Assembly (NCBI GenBank): GCA_938028835.1
Contig: CALIMJ010000002.1
Coordinates: 1 to 64,000, forward strand
Direction of reading: 5' to 3'
Source of the DNA: an uncultured bacterium
Lineage (GTDB): Bacteria; Sysuimicrobiota; Sysuimicrobiia; Sysuimicrobiales; Sysuimicrobiaceae
Length of the DNA stretch: 64,000 nt
Part shown: positions 18,682 to 26,849 of the stretch, piece by piece
How positions within the stretch are numbered: position 1 is the first letter of the stretch
Layout: each line of letters begins with the position of its first letter
The notes under the pieces: generated by a model
What the model saw: the letters and a program-made list of their open reading frames with translations, nothing else
What the model was told of the DNA's origin: nothing
The model's database searches: none
Translations under genes and position numbers: made by a program

Positions 18682-19145
18682 GGGGAGGCCGGCCGGAGGG
18701 CGTCGAGAGGGACCTGCTGGCGGACGCCCCACCCGAAGTCTCCCTCGGACAGGACGTACGCGCGCTCCGGCCGCAGGGCAAAGAACCGGATCTGGCCGGT
18801 TCCCCGGACCGAAGCCCACAAGGGGAACCTCCCTCGAGCAGAGGGGAAGCGCTGCAGGTACCCTCGGGCGGCGCGCACCGCCTCGCGTCCCGCCAGGGGC
18901 CGCGCGGTGCCCTCCAGCTGTACCCCCCGCAGCGGCCGGGTCTGGTCCGGGTGGATGGCCGCGGCCACCCGCGGGCAGGCCAGGAGGTCCCTTACGTGCC
19001 GCGTGGTCAGCCGTGACATGAACACCAGCTCGGGACCGGGCTGCAGGGCGTACAGCACCGGGGCCGCCCACGGCCCCTCCGCCGAGCACGTGGCCAGGGT
19101 CATGACACGATTCTCCTCCAGCAGCTGCCGGAAGACGTCCACCAC
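18678..19145 (-). CDS. Pyridoxamine 5'-phosphate oxidase-like (split beta-barrel FMN-binding) family protein
   Basis: FRQLLEENRVMTLATCSAEGPWAAPVLYALQPGPELVFMSRLTTRHVRDLLACPRVAAAI... Confidence 0.85.
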   Translation of the reverse strand: MVDVFRQLLEENRVMTLATCSAEGPWAAPVLYALQPGPELVFMSRLTTRHVRDLLACPRVAAAIHPDQTRPLRGVQLEGTARPLAGREAVRAARGYLQRFPSARGRFPLWASVRGTGQIRFFALRPERAYVLSEGDFGWGVRQQVPLDALRPASP

Positions 19146-19164
19146 CCGCAGGTCCGCGGGCGCT

Positions 19165-19821
19165 TCAGGGCGTCTGGAAGACGTGGCGAACGACCTCCTC
19201 CAGGCTCCCGTGCCGCGCGGTGAAGATCGGGGTGTCCCGCAGGGTGTAGGGCCGCGCCGCGGTACTCCGCAGGCTCGTGACGAGCTCGAGGAAACGCTCG
19301 GGGTCGTCCGTCTCGTAGCCCACCACGAACTCCCAGTCGCTCAGCCCCGTGCTGTACAGCAGGATCTGCTCGATCCCCTCGAATCCGTGCCCGACCCGGG
19401 CGTGTTCCAGCATCATGCGGCGCCGGTCCTCCGCGGACAGCTGGTACCACTCGTGGGTCTTGCTGAACGGGTATACGACCAGGTAGCGCTTGCGGGGCCC
19501 CGGCACCTGGACGCTGGTGCCGCTGCGCCCGGTGTACTGGGACGGACGGACGAAGCCCCACAGGGCACACACGCAGCGCAGGTCGGTGGCCAGGAGGAGC
19601 TCGGCGGCTCCTTGGTACGGCTCCAGCCCCTGGGCCGCCACCCACAGCCCGAGGTCCACCCCCGAGCGGAGCCCCACCAGGTCGTACGTGTAGACGGCGG
19701 CGACCCCGGAGACCGCGGCGGCCCGTTCGACCGCCTCGCGCACCCGGGCCGCGTGCTGGGACGTCCGGTATCCCGGGGGCACCTCGTAGAAGAGGAAGCC
19801 GTGCACGCGCGGCTCGCTCAT
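19165..19821 (-). CDS. hemQ: Coproheme decarboxylase HemQ (chlorite dismutase family)
   Basis: HGFLFYEVPPGYRTSQHAARVREAVERAAAVSGVAAVYTYDLVGLRSGVDLGLWV...RKRYLVVYPFSKTHEWYQLSAEDRRRMMLEHARVG. Confidence 0.88.
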   Translation of the reverse strand: MSEPRVHGFLFYEVPPGYRTSQHAARVREAVERAAAVSGVAAVYTYDLVGLRSGVDLGLWVAAQGLEPYQGAAELLLATDLRCVCALWGFVRPSQYTGRSGTSVQVPGPRKRYLVVYPFSKTHEWYQLSAEDRRRMMLEHARVGHGFEGIEQILLYSTGLSDWEFVVGYETDDPERFLELVTSLRSTAARPYTLRDTPIFTARHGSLEEVVRHVFQTP

Positions 19822-19842
19822 GGACCTCCCTGCGGGCTGGCC

Positions 19843-20253
19843 CTACGCACGCCGCGCGGCCCGACGCCGCCGGGACACGGCAGGCCGGGGACTGCGGCGG
19901 GCCCGCACCACCGGACGCCCCCGCCGGCGCAGGCCCCTGCGCAGCGCCGTTACGTCCTCCAGCCGCACCGCGTAGGACCGTCCCTGGCGCGTGGCGGGCA
20001 GCTTGCCCTGCCGGATGTACTTGTACACCGTCAGGCGGCTCACCCCGAGGCGCCGTGCGGCCTCCTCCGCGCGGATCCAGTTGGCCGGAGCCGCGGCCGG
20101 TGCCGGGGGCTGCGGCGCAGACCCCGTGTCCGCCACCGCCCGCAGGGCCGCGGCGGTCCGCCGGATGGCCTCCTCGATCTCCCGAGGGCCCATCCTCCGC
20201 TGCGCCGCCTGCGCCTTCACGATCTCCACCGTCATCTCCAGGATGGACGACAC
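19843..20253 (-). CDS. DNA-binding protein: MucR-like N-terminal segment plus MerR/excisionase helix-turn-helix and Arg-rich tail
   Basis: VSSILEMTVEIVKAQAAQRRMGPREIEEAIRRTAAALRAV... + IRAEEAARRLGVSRLTVYKYIRQGKLPATRQGRSYAVRLEDV + RRGLRRRGRPVVRARRSPRPAVSRRRRAARRA; SD AGGAGG upstream of GTG. Confidence 0.75.
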   Translation of the reverse strand: MSSILEMTVEIVKAQAAQRRMGPREIEEAIRRTAAALRAVADTGSAPQPPAPAAAPANWIRAEEAARRLGVSRLTVYKYIRQGKLPATRQGRSYAVRLEDVTALRRGLRRRGRPVVRARRSPRPAVSRRRRAARRA

Positions 20254-20490
20254 CGTGACCCTCCTGCCTCGCGGACTCTGCCTCCCCTCCCTGGGGCAAG
20301 GCAACACCAATACGATACCGCACGCTTTCGATTCCGTGCACCGTCGGAGCCGCTGCGCTCCCAGGGCCGGCCCAGACCCCTGGCGGGTCAACGGCGCGCG
20401 GGATCTGGCGTGGTGGGCAATCTCCCCTTCGGGGCGACCCGTAGCGCGCTCCCACGGCGCGGCCGGCGCGGAAGCCCGCGGCGGGAGGTT

Positions 20491-20519
20491 TTGACACCCC
20501 TACCGGCCTCGCCCATACT
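20491..20519 (+). promoter_or_regulatory. Sigma70/A-type promoter for the prkA operon
   Basis: TTGACA (20491-20496) - 17 nt - CATACT (20514-20519). Confidence 0.6.
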
Positions 20520-20601
20520 TGCGGCAAAGCGCGAACCCCGCGGCGGTTCAAGGACCGCGAGGGGCTGCCGATTTCGGGGTTTGGGGGGAGTTGCGAGGGC
20601 G

Positions 20602-22263
20602 ATGGAGATCCGGACCGTGGGAGCCTACCTGCAGGCGGCGGCGCACGACGACCGCCTGACCCGCACCACGCACCACTACATCGCGGACATGCTGGAGTAC
20701 TTCGGCCCGGAGAAGGTGTTCGAGGGGATCTACGGGATGCGCCGCCAGCTGGAGGATATCGTGAACTTCTTCCGGGCCCACTCCATGGCCATGGAACGCC
20801 GGCTGCTGCTCCTGGTGGGTCCCCAGGGATCCGGGAAGAGCATGACCGTGGACAAGCTCAAGCGGGCCCTGGAGGAGTACAGTCGCACGGAGGCGGGCCG
20901 GATCTACGCAGTGGAGGGCTGCCCGTTCCACCAGCACCCGTTCGACCTGGTCCCCCACGAGGTGCTGCGGGCCCGGGGCTTCCACTGGCACGAGGAGGCC
21001 GTGCCGTGCCCGGTGTGCGACCGGCTCGTCCAGCGCCACGGGGGTTGGGAGCACGTCCCGGTGCAGCGGATCGAGCTGTCCGCGCGGAAGAAGGTGGGGA
21101 TCGCCAAGCACACGCCCACGGACCTCCGCCGTGAGGACATCACCAACTTCGTGGGCAACATCAACTTCGCCATGCTGAAGGAGCGGGGGTCCACCTACGA
21201 CCCCGACGCCTACGACTTCGAGGGCAAGATCATCTGGGCCAACCGAGGGATCCTGGACTGGACGGAGGTGTTCAAGAGCCGCCGCCAGCTGCTGTCCCTG
21301 CTGTTGGAGCTCATCCAGTCCAAGCGGATCGACCTCGCCAACTTCCCCACGGTCCATGTGGACTGCGTGGTCATCGGCCACTCCAACTACCCGGAGTACA
21401 ACGTGTTCCTGTCCGAGGACATCATGGAGCCCCTGCGGGGTCGGATCCACAAGATCGACTTCCCGTACAACCTGGACCTGGCGGGGGAGATGGAGATCTA
21501 CCGGCAGCTGGTGGAGCGAGCGAACCGGGTCCGGGGGGAGCGCAAGCACGCGCCCCAGGACGTGTACGAACTGGCAGCCCGGTACGCCCTCAAGACCCGC
21601 GCGGACTCCGGCGGGATGAAGGGGCTGAGCCCGCGGTTCTTCGAGGACGCCTTCTCCACCGCCTACGTGCGGGCGGACCGGTGCCTGGACCTGGAGGTGC
21701 TGAGCGAGGCCATCGAGCGGACCTTCGAGCACCAGTCCCTGAAGGACCTGAACCTGAAGGAACTGCTCCGACAGTTCGAGGAGACGAAGATGGAGTTCGT
21801 CCACGAGAAGGTCTCCCTGATCGTGGAGCGGATCGTCCCGGAGCACTTCTTCGACTACGGCCAGAACCTGTACCGGAACTACCTGGACGCGGTGCGCCGA
21901 AGCGTGGTGGGCGAACCCCTGGCGGAGCGGGAGAAGGAGCTGGTGGACGAGGTGGAGGGGATCCTGGTCCACAAGCGGCAGATCAGCCGGCAGGGGCGGG
22001 TAGCCTTCCAGAACGTGCTGGCGGAGCGGTACGAGGAGCTGTGGGAGATGCCGTACACGGAGAACGAGCACCTCCGTCCCGTGATCAACGAGGTGGTGTT
22101 CAACAAGATTAAGAACTGCCTCCGGCTGTACGACAAGACGGACGATTTGGACCCCACCAGCCGGGAACTGCTGGAGGTACTGCACCGCAGCGCGGTGTCG
22201 GAGCACGGGTACTGCGAGGTGTGCGCCCGCAGCCTGTTCCGCATCCTCGGACGGAGCGTGTGA
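20602..22263 (+). CDS. prkA: Serine protein kinase PrkA
   Basis: LVGPQGSGKSMTVDKLKRALEEYS; YAVEGCPFHQHPFDLVPHEV; DFEGKIIWANRGILDWTEVFK. Confidence 0.95.
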   Translation: MEIRTVGAYLQAAAHDDRLTRTTHHYIADMLEYFGPEKVFEGIYGMRRQLEDIVNFFRAHSMAMERRLLLLVGPQGSGKSMTVDKLKRALEEYSRTEAGRIYAVEGCPFHQHPFDLVPHEVLRARGFHWHEEAVPCPVCDRLVQRHGGWEHVPVQRIELSARKKVGIAKHTPTDLRREDITNFVGNINFAMLKERGSTYDPDAYDFEGKIIWANRGILDWTEVFKSRRQLLSLLLELIQSKRIDLANFPTVHVDCVVIGHSNYPEYNVFLSEDIMEPLRGRIHKIDFPYNLDLAGEMEIYRQLVERANRVRGERKHAPQDVYELAARYALKTRADSGGMKGLSPRFFEDAFSTAYVRADRCLDLEVLSEAIERTFEHQSLKDLNLKELLRQFEETKMEFVHEKVSLIVERIVPEHFFDYGQNLYRNYLDAVRRSVVGEPLAEREKELVDEVEGILVHKRQISRQGRVAFQNVLAERYEELWEMPYTENEHLRPVINEVVFNKIKNCLRLYDKTDDLDPTSRELLEVLHRSAVSEHGYCEVCARSLFRILGRSV

Positions 22264-22270
22264 GGGGGTT

Positions 22271-23425
22271 ATGCGGATCCACCGGGGGCGCATCGCCCAG
22301 CACAAGCACGACGAGCTCCTCCGGGCGTACCTGAAGCAGAACCTCCACGAGCTGATCCAGCAGAAGGAGTTGGTCGTGGACGGGAAGGTGAAGACCCAGC
22401 TGTCGACCCTGGACCTGCCCACCCTGCGATACGGGGACGACGAGGCGTACCTGGCCCAGGGGGCGGGCGGATCCGGCCGGGGCGGGGGCGGGGACGATGG
22501 GGTCCAGCCCGTAGGGGGCCTGCTGGGCGGCGACCACCACGGACCGGAGGTGCGGGTGGAGCTGGACTTCGACGAGTTCGTGCGGCTGGCGCAGGAGGTG
22601 TTGCTGGAGGAACTGGAGCTGCCGGCCCTGCAGCGGGTCCCGCGGGGCGGGGAGGTGGAGACCGAGGACCTGCCGGAGCTGGACGACCTGGACCGGATGG
22701 GCCTGTCCGCGGACCTGAACCTGGAGGAGACGTTGCTGGCGAGCCTGATGCGGACCGTGCGGGAACGGGGGGTTCTGGACTACGACGTGGACGTGCGGCA
22801 GGACGGGTGGTACTTCGTGGAGGACCCCCGCGCGGCCCGCAACCACCGGTCCCTGGAGGTGTACGTGCTGGACATCTCCGGGTCCATGCGGGGCGACTAC
22901 CTGGCGCTGGTGCGAAAGACCATCTTCCTCCTCTGGTACGCCCTGGAGCGGCGGTACCCCACCAACCTCCGGCGCTACGTGGTGTTCCAGGATGTGGCGG
23001 AGGAGAAGACCCGGGAGGAATTCTTCTCCGTGGAGAGCAGCGGGGGGACCCACATCTCGGCGGGGTTCGAGAAGGCCATGGAGATGCTGGAGGGGGTGTC
23101 GGAGTACGACACCTACCTCTTCCTGTTCACGGACGGCGAAACGAGCAGCGGGGACTTCGAGCTGGCCAAGCGGAAGTACGAGGAGGCCCTGGACCGGTTC
23201 GACCTGGTCTGCTACGGGCACGTGAACCCGGGCAGCCGCGGGGTCGGGGGGTTCAGTGAGTACGTGCAGGAGGTGGCGCGGCGGCGGCCCAACGCCACCT
23301 TCGCGAACCTGGTGGACCTCGACTCGGTCCGGGAGGGCCTCCGGGAGTTCCTGACCCGGGTAGACGGCGGAGGGAAGGTGGCGTGCGGGAGTACGAGGCG
23401 GTCATCGCGCGGGTGGAGGAACTAG
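22271..23425 (+). CDS. yeaH: YeaH/YhbH family protein (UPF0229/DUF444)
   Basis: Between prkA and spoVR; VDVRQDGWYFVEDPRAARNHRSLEVYVLDISGSMRGDYLALVRKTIFLLWYALERRY... VWA-like. Confidence 0.88.
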   Translation: MRIHRGRIAQHKHDELLRAYLKQNLHELIQQKELVVDGKVKTQLSTLDLPTLRYGDDEAYLAQGAGGSGRGGGGDDGVQPVGGLLGGDHHGPEVRVELDFDEFVRLAQEVLLEELELPALQRVPRGGEVETEDLPELDDLDRMGLSADLNLEETLLASLMRTVRERGVLDYDVDVRQDGWYFVEDPRAARNHRSLEVYVLDISGSMRGDYLALVRKTIFLLWYALERRYPTNLRRYVVFQDVAEEKTREEFFSVESSGGTHISAGFEKAMEMLEGVSEYDTYLFLFTDGETSSGDFELAKRKYEEALDRFDLVCYGHVNPGSRGVGGFSEYVQEVARRRPNATFANLVDLDSVREGLREFLTRVDGGGKVACGSTRRSSRGWRN

Positions 23426-24537
23426 CCCGCCAGCTGGGGCTGCGCTGGGACCCGGTGGTCTTCCGGATGAGCGGGGCCGAGGAGATCGCCGAGGTGGCCA
23501 GCATGGGGCTGCCGAACCGGTTCGTGCACTGGTACTGGGGCGGGGCCTACAAGGAGATCCGGCTGCAGCAGGACAAGTCCCTGCTCAGCATCCTGGAGCT
23601 GGTCCTGAACAGCCGCCCCGCCTACGCGTTCCTGCGGCGGTCCAACACCTACCTGCAGAACGTGTTGGTGATCGCCCACGTGTACGGCCACGCGGACTTC
23701 TTCGCCAACAACCACTGGTTCCAGAAGTCCAACAAGAACATGCTGAACGAGGCGGAGCGCCACGCCCGCAGCTTCCGGACGTACGAGGCCCGCTACGGGC
23801 GCGAGGCAGTGGAGGCCCTCTTGGACAGCTGCCTGACCGTGGCCGCCAGCGTGAACGCCTTCGAGCGGGATCCGGCCCGCCGGCGCAAGCGGCTGGTGTA
23901 CTTCCTGGAGGAGCACGCGCCCCTGGAGCCCTACGAGCGGGAGGTGCTGCAAGCGATCCGAGAGGAGGCGGAGTACTTCGACCTGATCCAGAGGACCCAC
24001 ATCACCAACGAGGGCTGGGCGACCTTCGTGGAGGCGACCCTCCTGCGGGAGCTGCTCACCGCGCGGGAGTGGGCGGAGGTCTGCGTGCACCTGTGCGCGC
24101 GCCCCACGCCCTACACCCTCGGCTACGCCCTGTTCGGGGCCATCCGCCGCCGGCGGGGCTTCGAGGGGGCCCTGGCGGCGCGGCGGTACTACGAGGACGT
24201 GCGGCTTATTGATGAGACCCTCACCCAGGACCTGGTGGATCGCCTGGACCTGTTCGTGTACGACCCGCGCGACCGCAGCCGGAACACCCAGGTGGACGCG
24301 GTGAAGGAGATGCTCATCGAGCAGAAGCTGTACCGGGGCGAACCGCGGGTGGAGGTGGAAGACCCCGACCACCCCCGGGACCTGGTGCTGGTGCACGTGG
24401 AGGAGGGGCGCAAGCTGGACCCCCGGCGCATCGCCCTGTACCTGAAGGCGGTGCACGTCCTGTGGAAGCACCCCGTGCGGCTGCGGGCGAACGGCAAGCT
24501 GTACACCTACGACCGGCGCGGGCTGTCCACGGCTTGA
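23383..24537 (+). CDS. spoVR: SpoVR family protein
   Basis: FVHWYWGGAYKEIRLQQDKSLLSILELVLNSRPAYAFLRRSNTYLQNVLVIAHVYGHADFFANNHWF; typical SpoVR/YcgB. Confidence 0.94.
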   Translation: MREYEAVIARVEELARQLGLRWDPVVFRMSGAEEIAEVASMGLPNRFVHWYWGGAYKEIRLQQDKSLLSILELVLNSRPAYAFLRRSNTYLQNVLVIAHVYGHADFFANNHWFQKSNKNMLNEAERHARSFRTYEARYGREAVEALLDSCLTVAASVNAFERDPARRRKRLVYFLEEHAPLEPYEREVLQAIREEAEYFDLIQRTHITNEGWATFVEATLLRELLTAREWAEVCVHLCARPTPYTLGYALFGAIRRRRGFEGALAARRYYEDVRLIDETLTQDLVDRLDLFVYDPRDRSRNTQVDAVKEMLIEQKLYRGEPRVEVEDPDHPRDLVLVHVEEGRKLDPRRIALYLKAVHVLWKHPVRLRANGKLYTYDRRGLSTA

Positions 24538-24558
24538 CGGGGCTTCGGGGGGGTCGGG

Positions 24559-24567
24559 TGCTATAAT
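24559..24567 (+). promoter_or_regulatory. Extended -10 element TG-C-TATAAT
   Basis: tgCTATAAT upstream of the bifunctional-nuclease-family gene. Confidence 0.5.
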
Positions 24568-24639
24568 GGGGCCGAAGTCCTAGGCCACGGCGCGGCTTGC
24601 CGGCGCCGGGTGGGGAGCAGCGCAGAAGGGGGTATCGCC

Positions 24640-25116
24640 GTGATCCGGATGAAGGTGAAGGGCGTGGCGATGGATCAGCACATGAACCCTGTGGTGCTGC
24701 TCACGGACACCGACGAGCGCATGGCCCTGCCCATCTGGGTGGGAGCGGCGGAGGCCCAGGCGATCGCCCTGCAGCTGCAGGGGGTCACCCCGCCCCGGCC
24801 CATGACCCATGACCTGATGCGGTCCATCCTGCAGGAGATGTCGGTGTCCCTGACCCGCATCGTGGTGTGCGACGTCCGAGACCAGACCTACTACGCGGAG
24901 ATCCACCTGAAGCGGGAGGGGAAGGAACACACCATCGACTCGCGGCCCAGTGACGCCATTGCGCTGGCGCTGCGCATGCAAGCGCCCATCTTCGTGGACG
25001 AGAAGGTGGCGGCCCACGCCATCCCCCTCAAGGGCACGGACGACGAGGAGATGGAGGAGTGGCGCCGCTTCCTCGAGACCGTGAAGCCCGCGGACTTCCG
25101 GAAGTCGCTGCACTAG
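24640..25116 (+). CDS. Bifunctional nuclease (BFN/DUF151) family protein
   Basis: VIRMKVKGVAMDQHMNPVVLLTDTDERMALPIWVGAAEAQAIALQLQGVTPPRPMTHDL...IDSRPSDAIALALRMQAPIFVDEKV. Confidence 0.93.
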   Translation: MIRMKVKGVAMDQHMNPVVLLTDTDERMALPIWVGAAEAQAIALQLQGVTPPRPMTHDLMRSILQEMSVSLTRIVVCDVRDQTYYAEIHLKREGKEHTIDSRPSDAIALALRMQAPIFVDEKVAAHAIPLKGTDDEEMEEWRRFLETVKPADFRKSLH

Positions 25117-25117
25117 G

Positions 25118-25885
25118 TCACAGGGCCAGGCCACCCGTGACCACCAAGGTCTGGCCGGTGATGTAGCTCGCCTCGTCGGAGGCCAGGAACACCACCGCCT
25201 CGGCGACCTCCTCGGGGGTGGCGAACCGCCCCACGGGGATCTCCCCCTCAATCCGGCGCCGGTCCTCCGGGCTGCGGGTGGCGTGGACGCGGGTGTCGGT
25301 GTAGCCGGGAGCCACGGCGTTCACGCGGATCCTGGGGGCGAGGGCGTGGGCGAGGCATCGCGTGAGCATGAGCACCGCTGCCTTGCTCACCGCGTAGTGG
25401 GGAGCGCCGGGACCGGGTAGTACCCCCCGCATGGAGCCCACGTTCACGATGGAGCCCCCCTCGGGCATCACCCGCGCCGCGGCGCGGCTGAGGAAAAACG
25501 GGGCCTTCACGTGGAGGGCCATCTGCTCGTCCCACAGGGCCTCCGTGATCTCCCACAAGCCGGTCCGCTCCACCAGCCCCGCGTTGTTCACCAGCACGTC
25601 GAGCCGGCCGAAGGCCCGTACGGTTTCCTCCACCAGGCGGTAGCAGGCCGCCACCTCCCGGAGATCCGCCTGTACGACGGCGGCCCGCCCTCCGGCTTCC
25701 TGGACCCGCGCCGCCACGCGCTCGGCGCCGGAGCTGTTGGATCGGTAGTGCACCACCACGGCGGCCCCGCGGCGCCCGAAGGCCACCGCACACGCCTGCC
25801 CGATCCCGCTGCTGGCACCGGTGACGAGGACGGTCCGACCGGAAAAGTCCACGAGGTAGTTGTTCGGAGGCTGGATGGCGTTCAC
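25118..25885 (-). CDS. SDR family oxidoreductase (FabG-like)
   Basis: FSGRTVLVTGASSGIGQACAVAFGRRGAAVVVHYRSN...LVNNAG...HYAVSKAAVLMLTRCLA. Confidence 0.92.
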   Translation of the reverse strand: MNAIQPPNNYLVDFSGRTVLVTGASSGIGQACAVAFGRRGAAVVVHYRSNSSGAERVAARVQEAGGRAAVVQADLREVAACYRLVEETVRAFGRLDVLVNNAGLVERTGLWEITEALWDEQMALHVKAPFFLSRAAARVMPEGGSIVNVGSMRGVLPGPGAPHYAVSKAAVLMLTRCLAHALAPRIRVNAVAPGYTDTRVHATRSPEDRRRIEGEIPVGRFATPEEVAEAVVFLASDEASYITGQTLVVTGGLAL

Positions 25886-26006
25886 CTACCCGAGCAGATG
25901 TTCGCGTCCGGCGCCGGTCTATCGCGGCAGGATTCGGTCTATCCGGTGGTAAATAGTCCCGTCTGTTGGTCCGGATTTTTCCGAGGCCCTTTTTCGGAGG
26001 GGTCCC

Positions 26007-26804
26007 ATGGCCGGACAGATAGCTGCCTGGGTGATGGCGCTGCTGACGGTGTTGGGCCTCGCAGCAACGGCTTGGGCGCAGACCTGGGAGTATACCGTGC
26101 AACCCGGGGACACCCTGTACTCCATCGCGCGGCGCTTCGGGACCACGGTGGACGAGCTGGCCAGGCTGAACGGCCTTGCGGACCCGCACCGGCTGCAGGC
26201 GGGGCGCCGGCTTAGCGTCCCCCGGACAGGGCAAAGCGAGGCCGCCTCCGCCCGCGTCCACGTGGTGCAGCCCGGCGACACCCTATGGAGCCTGGCGCGA
26301 CGCTACGGAACGACACCCGCGGAGCTCGCCCGCGCGAACGGCATGGGGGAAGAGGACGTCCTCCGGGTCGGGCAGGAGCTGCGGATCCCCGAGCCGGAAC
26401 AGCCCCTGCGCCTCGGGCAGGTCGGTGCGGCCCCCTCCCGCGGGTTGGCCCTCGTGAGCGTGGCGCGCCGCTTCCTGGGGGTTCCGTACCGGTGGGGAGG
26501 CACGGGCCCGGGAGGGTTCGACTGCTCCGGGTTCCTGTACACCGTGTTCAGCCGCATGGGCATCCAGCTGCCACGGACGTCCTTCGAGATGTTCCGCTCG
26601 GGCCGACCGGTCGCCCGCGCGGAGCTACAGCCCGGTGACCTGGTGTTTTTCACCACGTACGCGCCCGGCCCCTCCCACGCGGGGATCTACCTGGGGGGAG
26701 GACAGTTCATCCACGCCTCGTCTGCAGGGGGAGGCGTGCGCATCGACCCCCTGAGCAAGCCGTATTACAGCGCCCGCTACCTCGGGGCCCGGCGGTATTT
26801 CTAA
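26007..26804 (+). CDS. Peptidoglycan endopeptidase: signal peptide, two LysM repeats, NlpC/P60 domain
   Basis: YTVQPGDTLYSIARRFGTTVDELARLNGL / HVVQPGDTLWSLARRYGTTPAELARANGM; FDCSGFLYTVFSRMGIQLPRTS...PGDLVFFTTYAPGPSHAGIYLGGGQFIHAS. Confidence 0.95.
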   Translation: MAGQIAAWVMALLTVLGLAATAWAQTWEYTVQPGDTLYSIARRFGTTVDELARLNGLADPHRLQAGRRLSVPRTGQSEAASARVHVVQPGDTLWSLARRYGTTPAELARANGMGEEDVLRVGQELRIPEPEQPLRLGQVGAAPSRGLALVSVARRFLGVPYRWGGTGPGGFDCSGFLYTVFSRMGIQLPRTSFEMFRSGRPVARAELQPGDLVFFTTYAPGPSHAGIYLGGGQFIHASSAGGGVRIDPLSKPYYSARYLGARRYF

Positions 26805-26849
26805 GCCCTCGGACATCCCGCGTCGCGCAGCGCCGCCCGCGGGCGTAGG

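Noticed and set aside
18391-22263. 1290-aa ORF containing PrkA
   Set aside because: Everything before MEIRTVGAYLQ (20602) is the antisense shadow of heme genes; the real PrkA start follows the TTGACA-CATACT promoter.
25886-26006. c-di-AMP (ydaO) riboswitch upstream of the LysM-NlpC/P60 gene
   Set aside because: Location is typical, but the leader is short and I could not match the conserved ydaO blocks.
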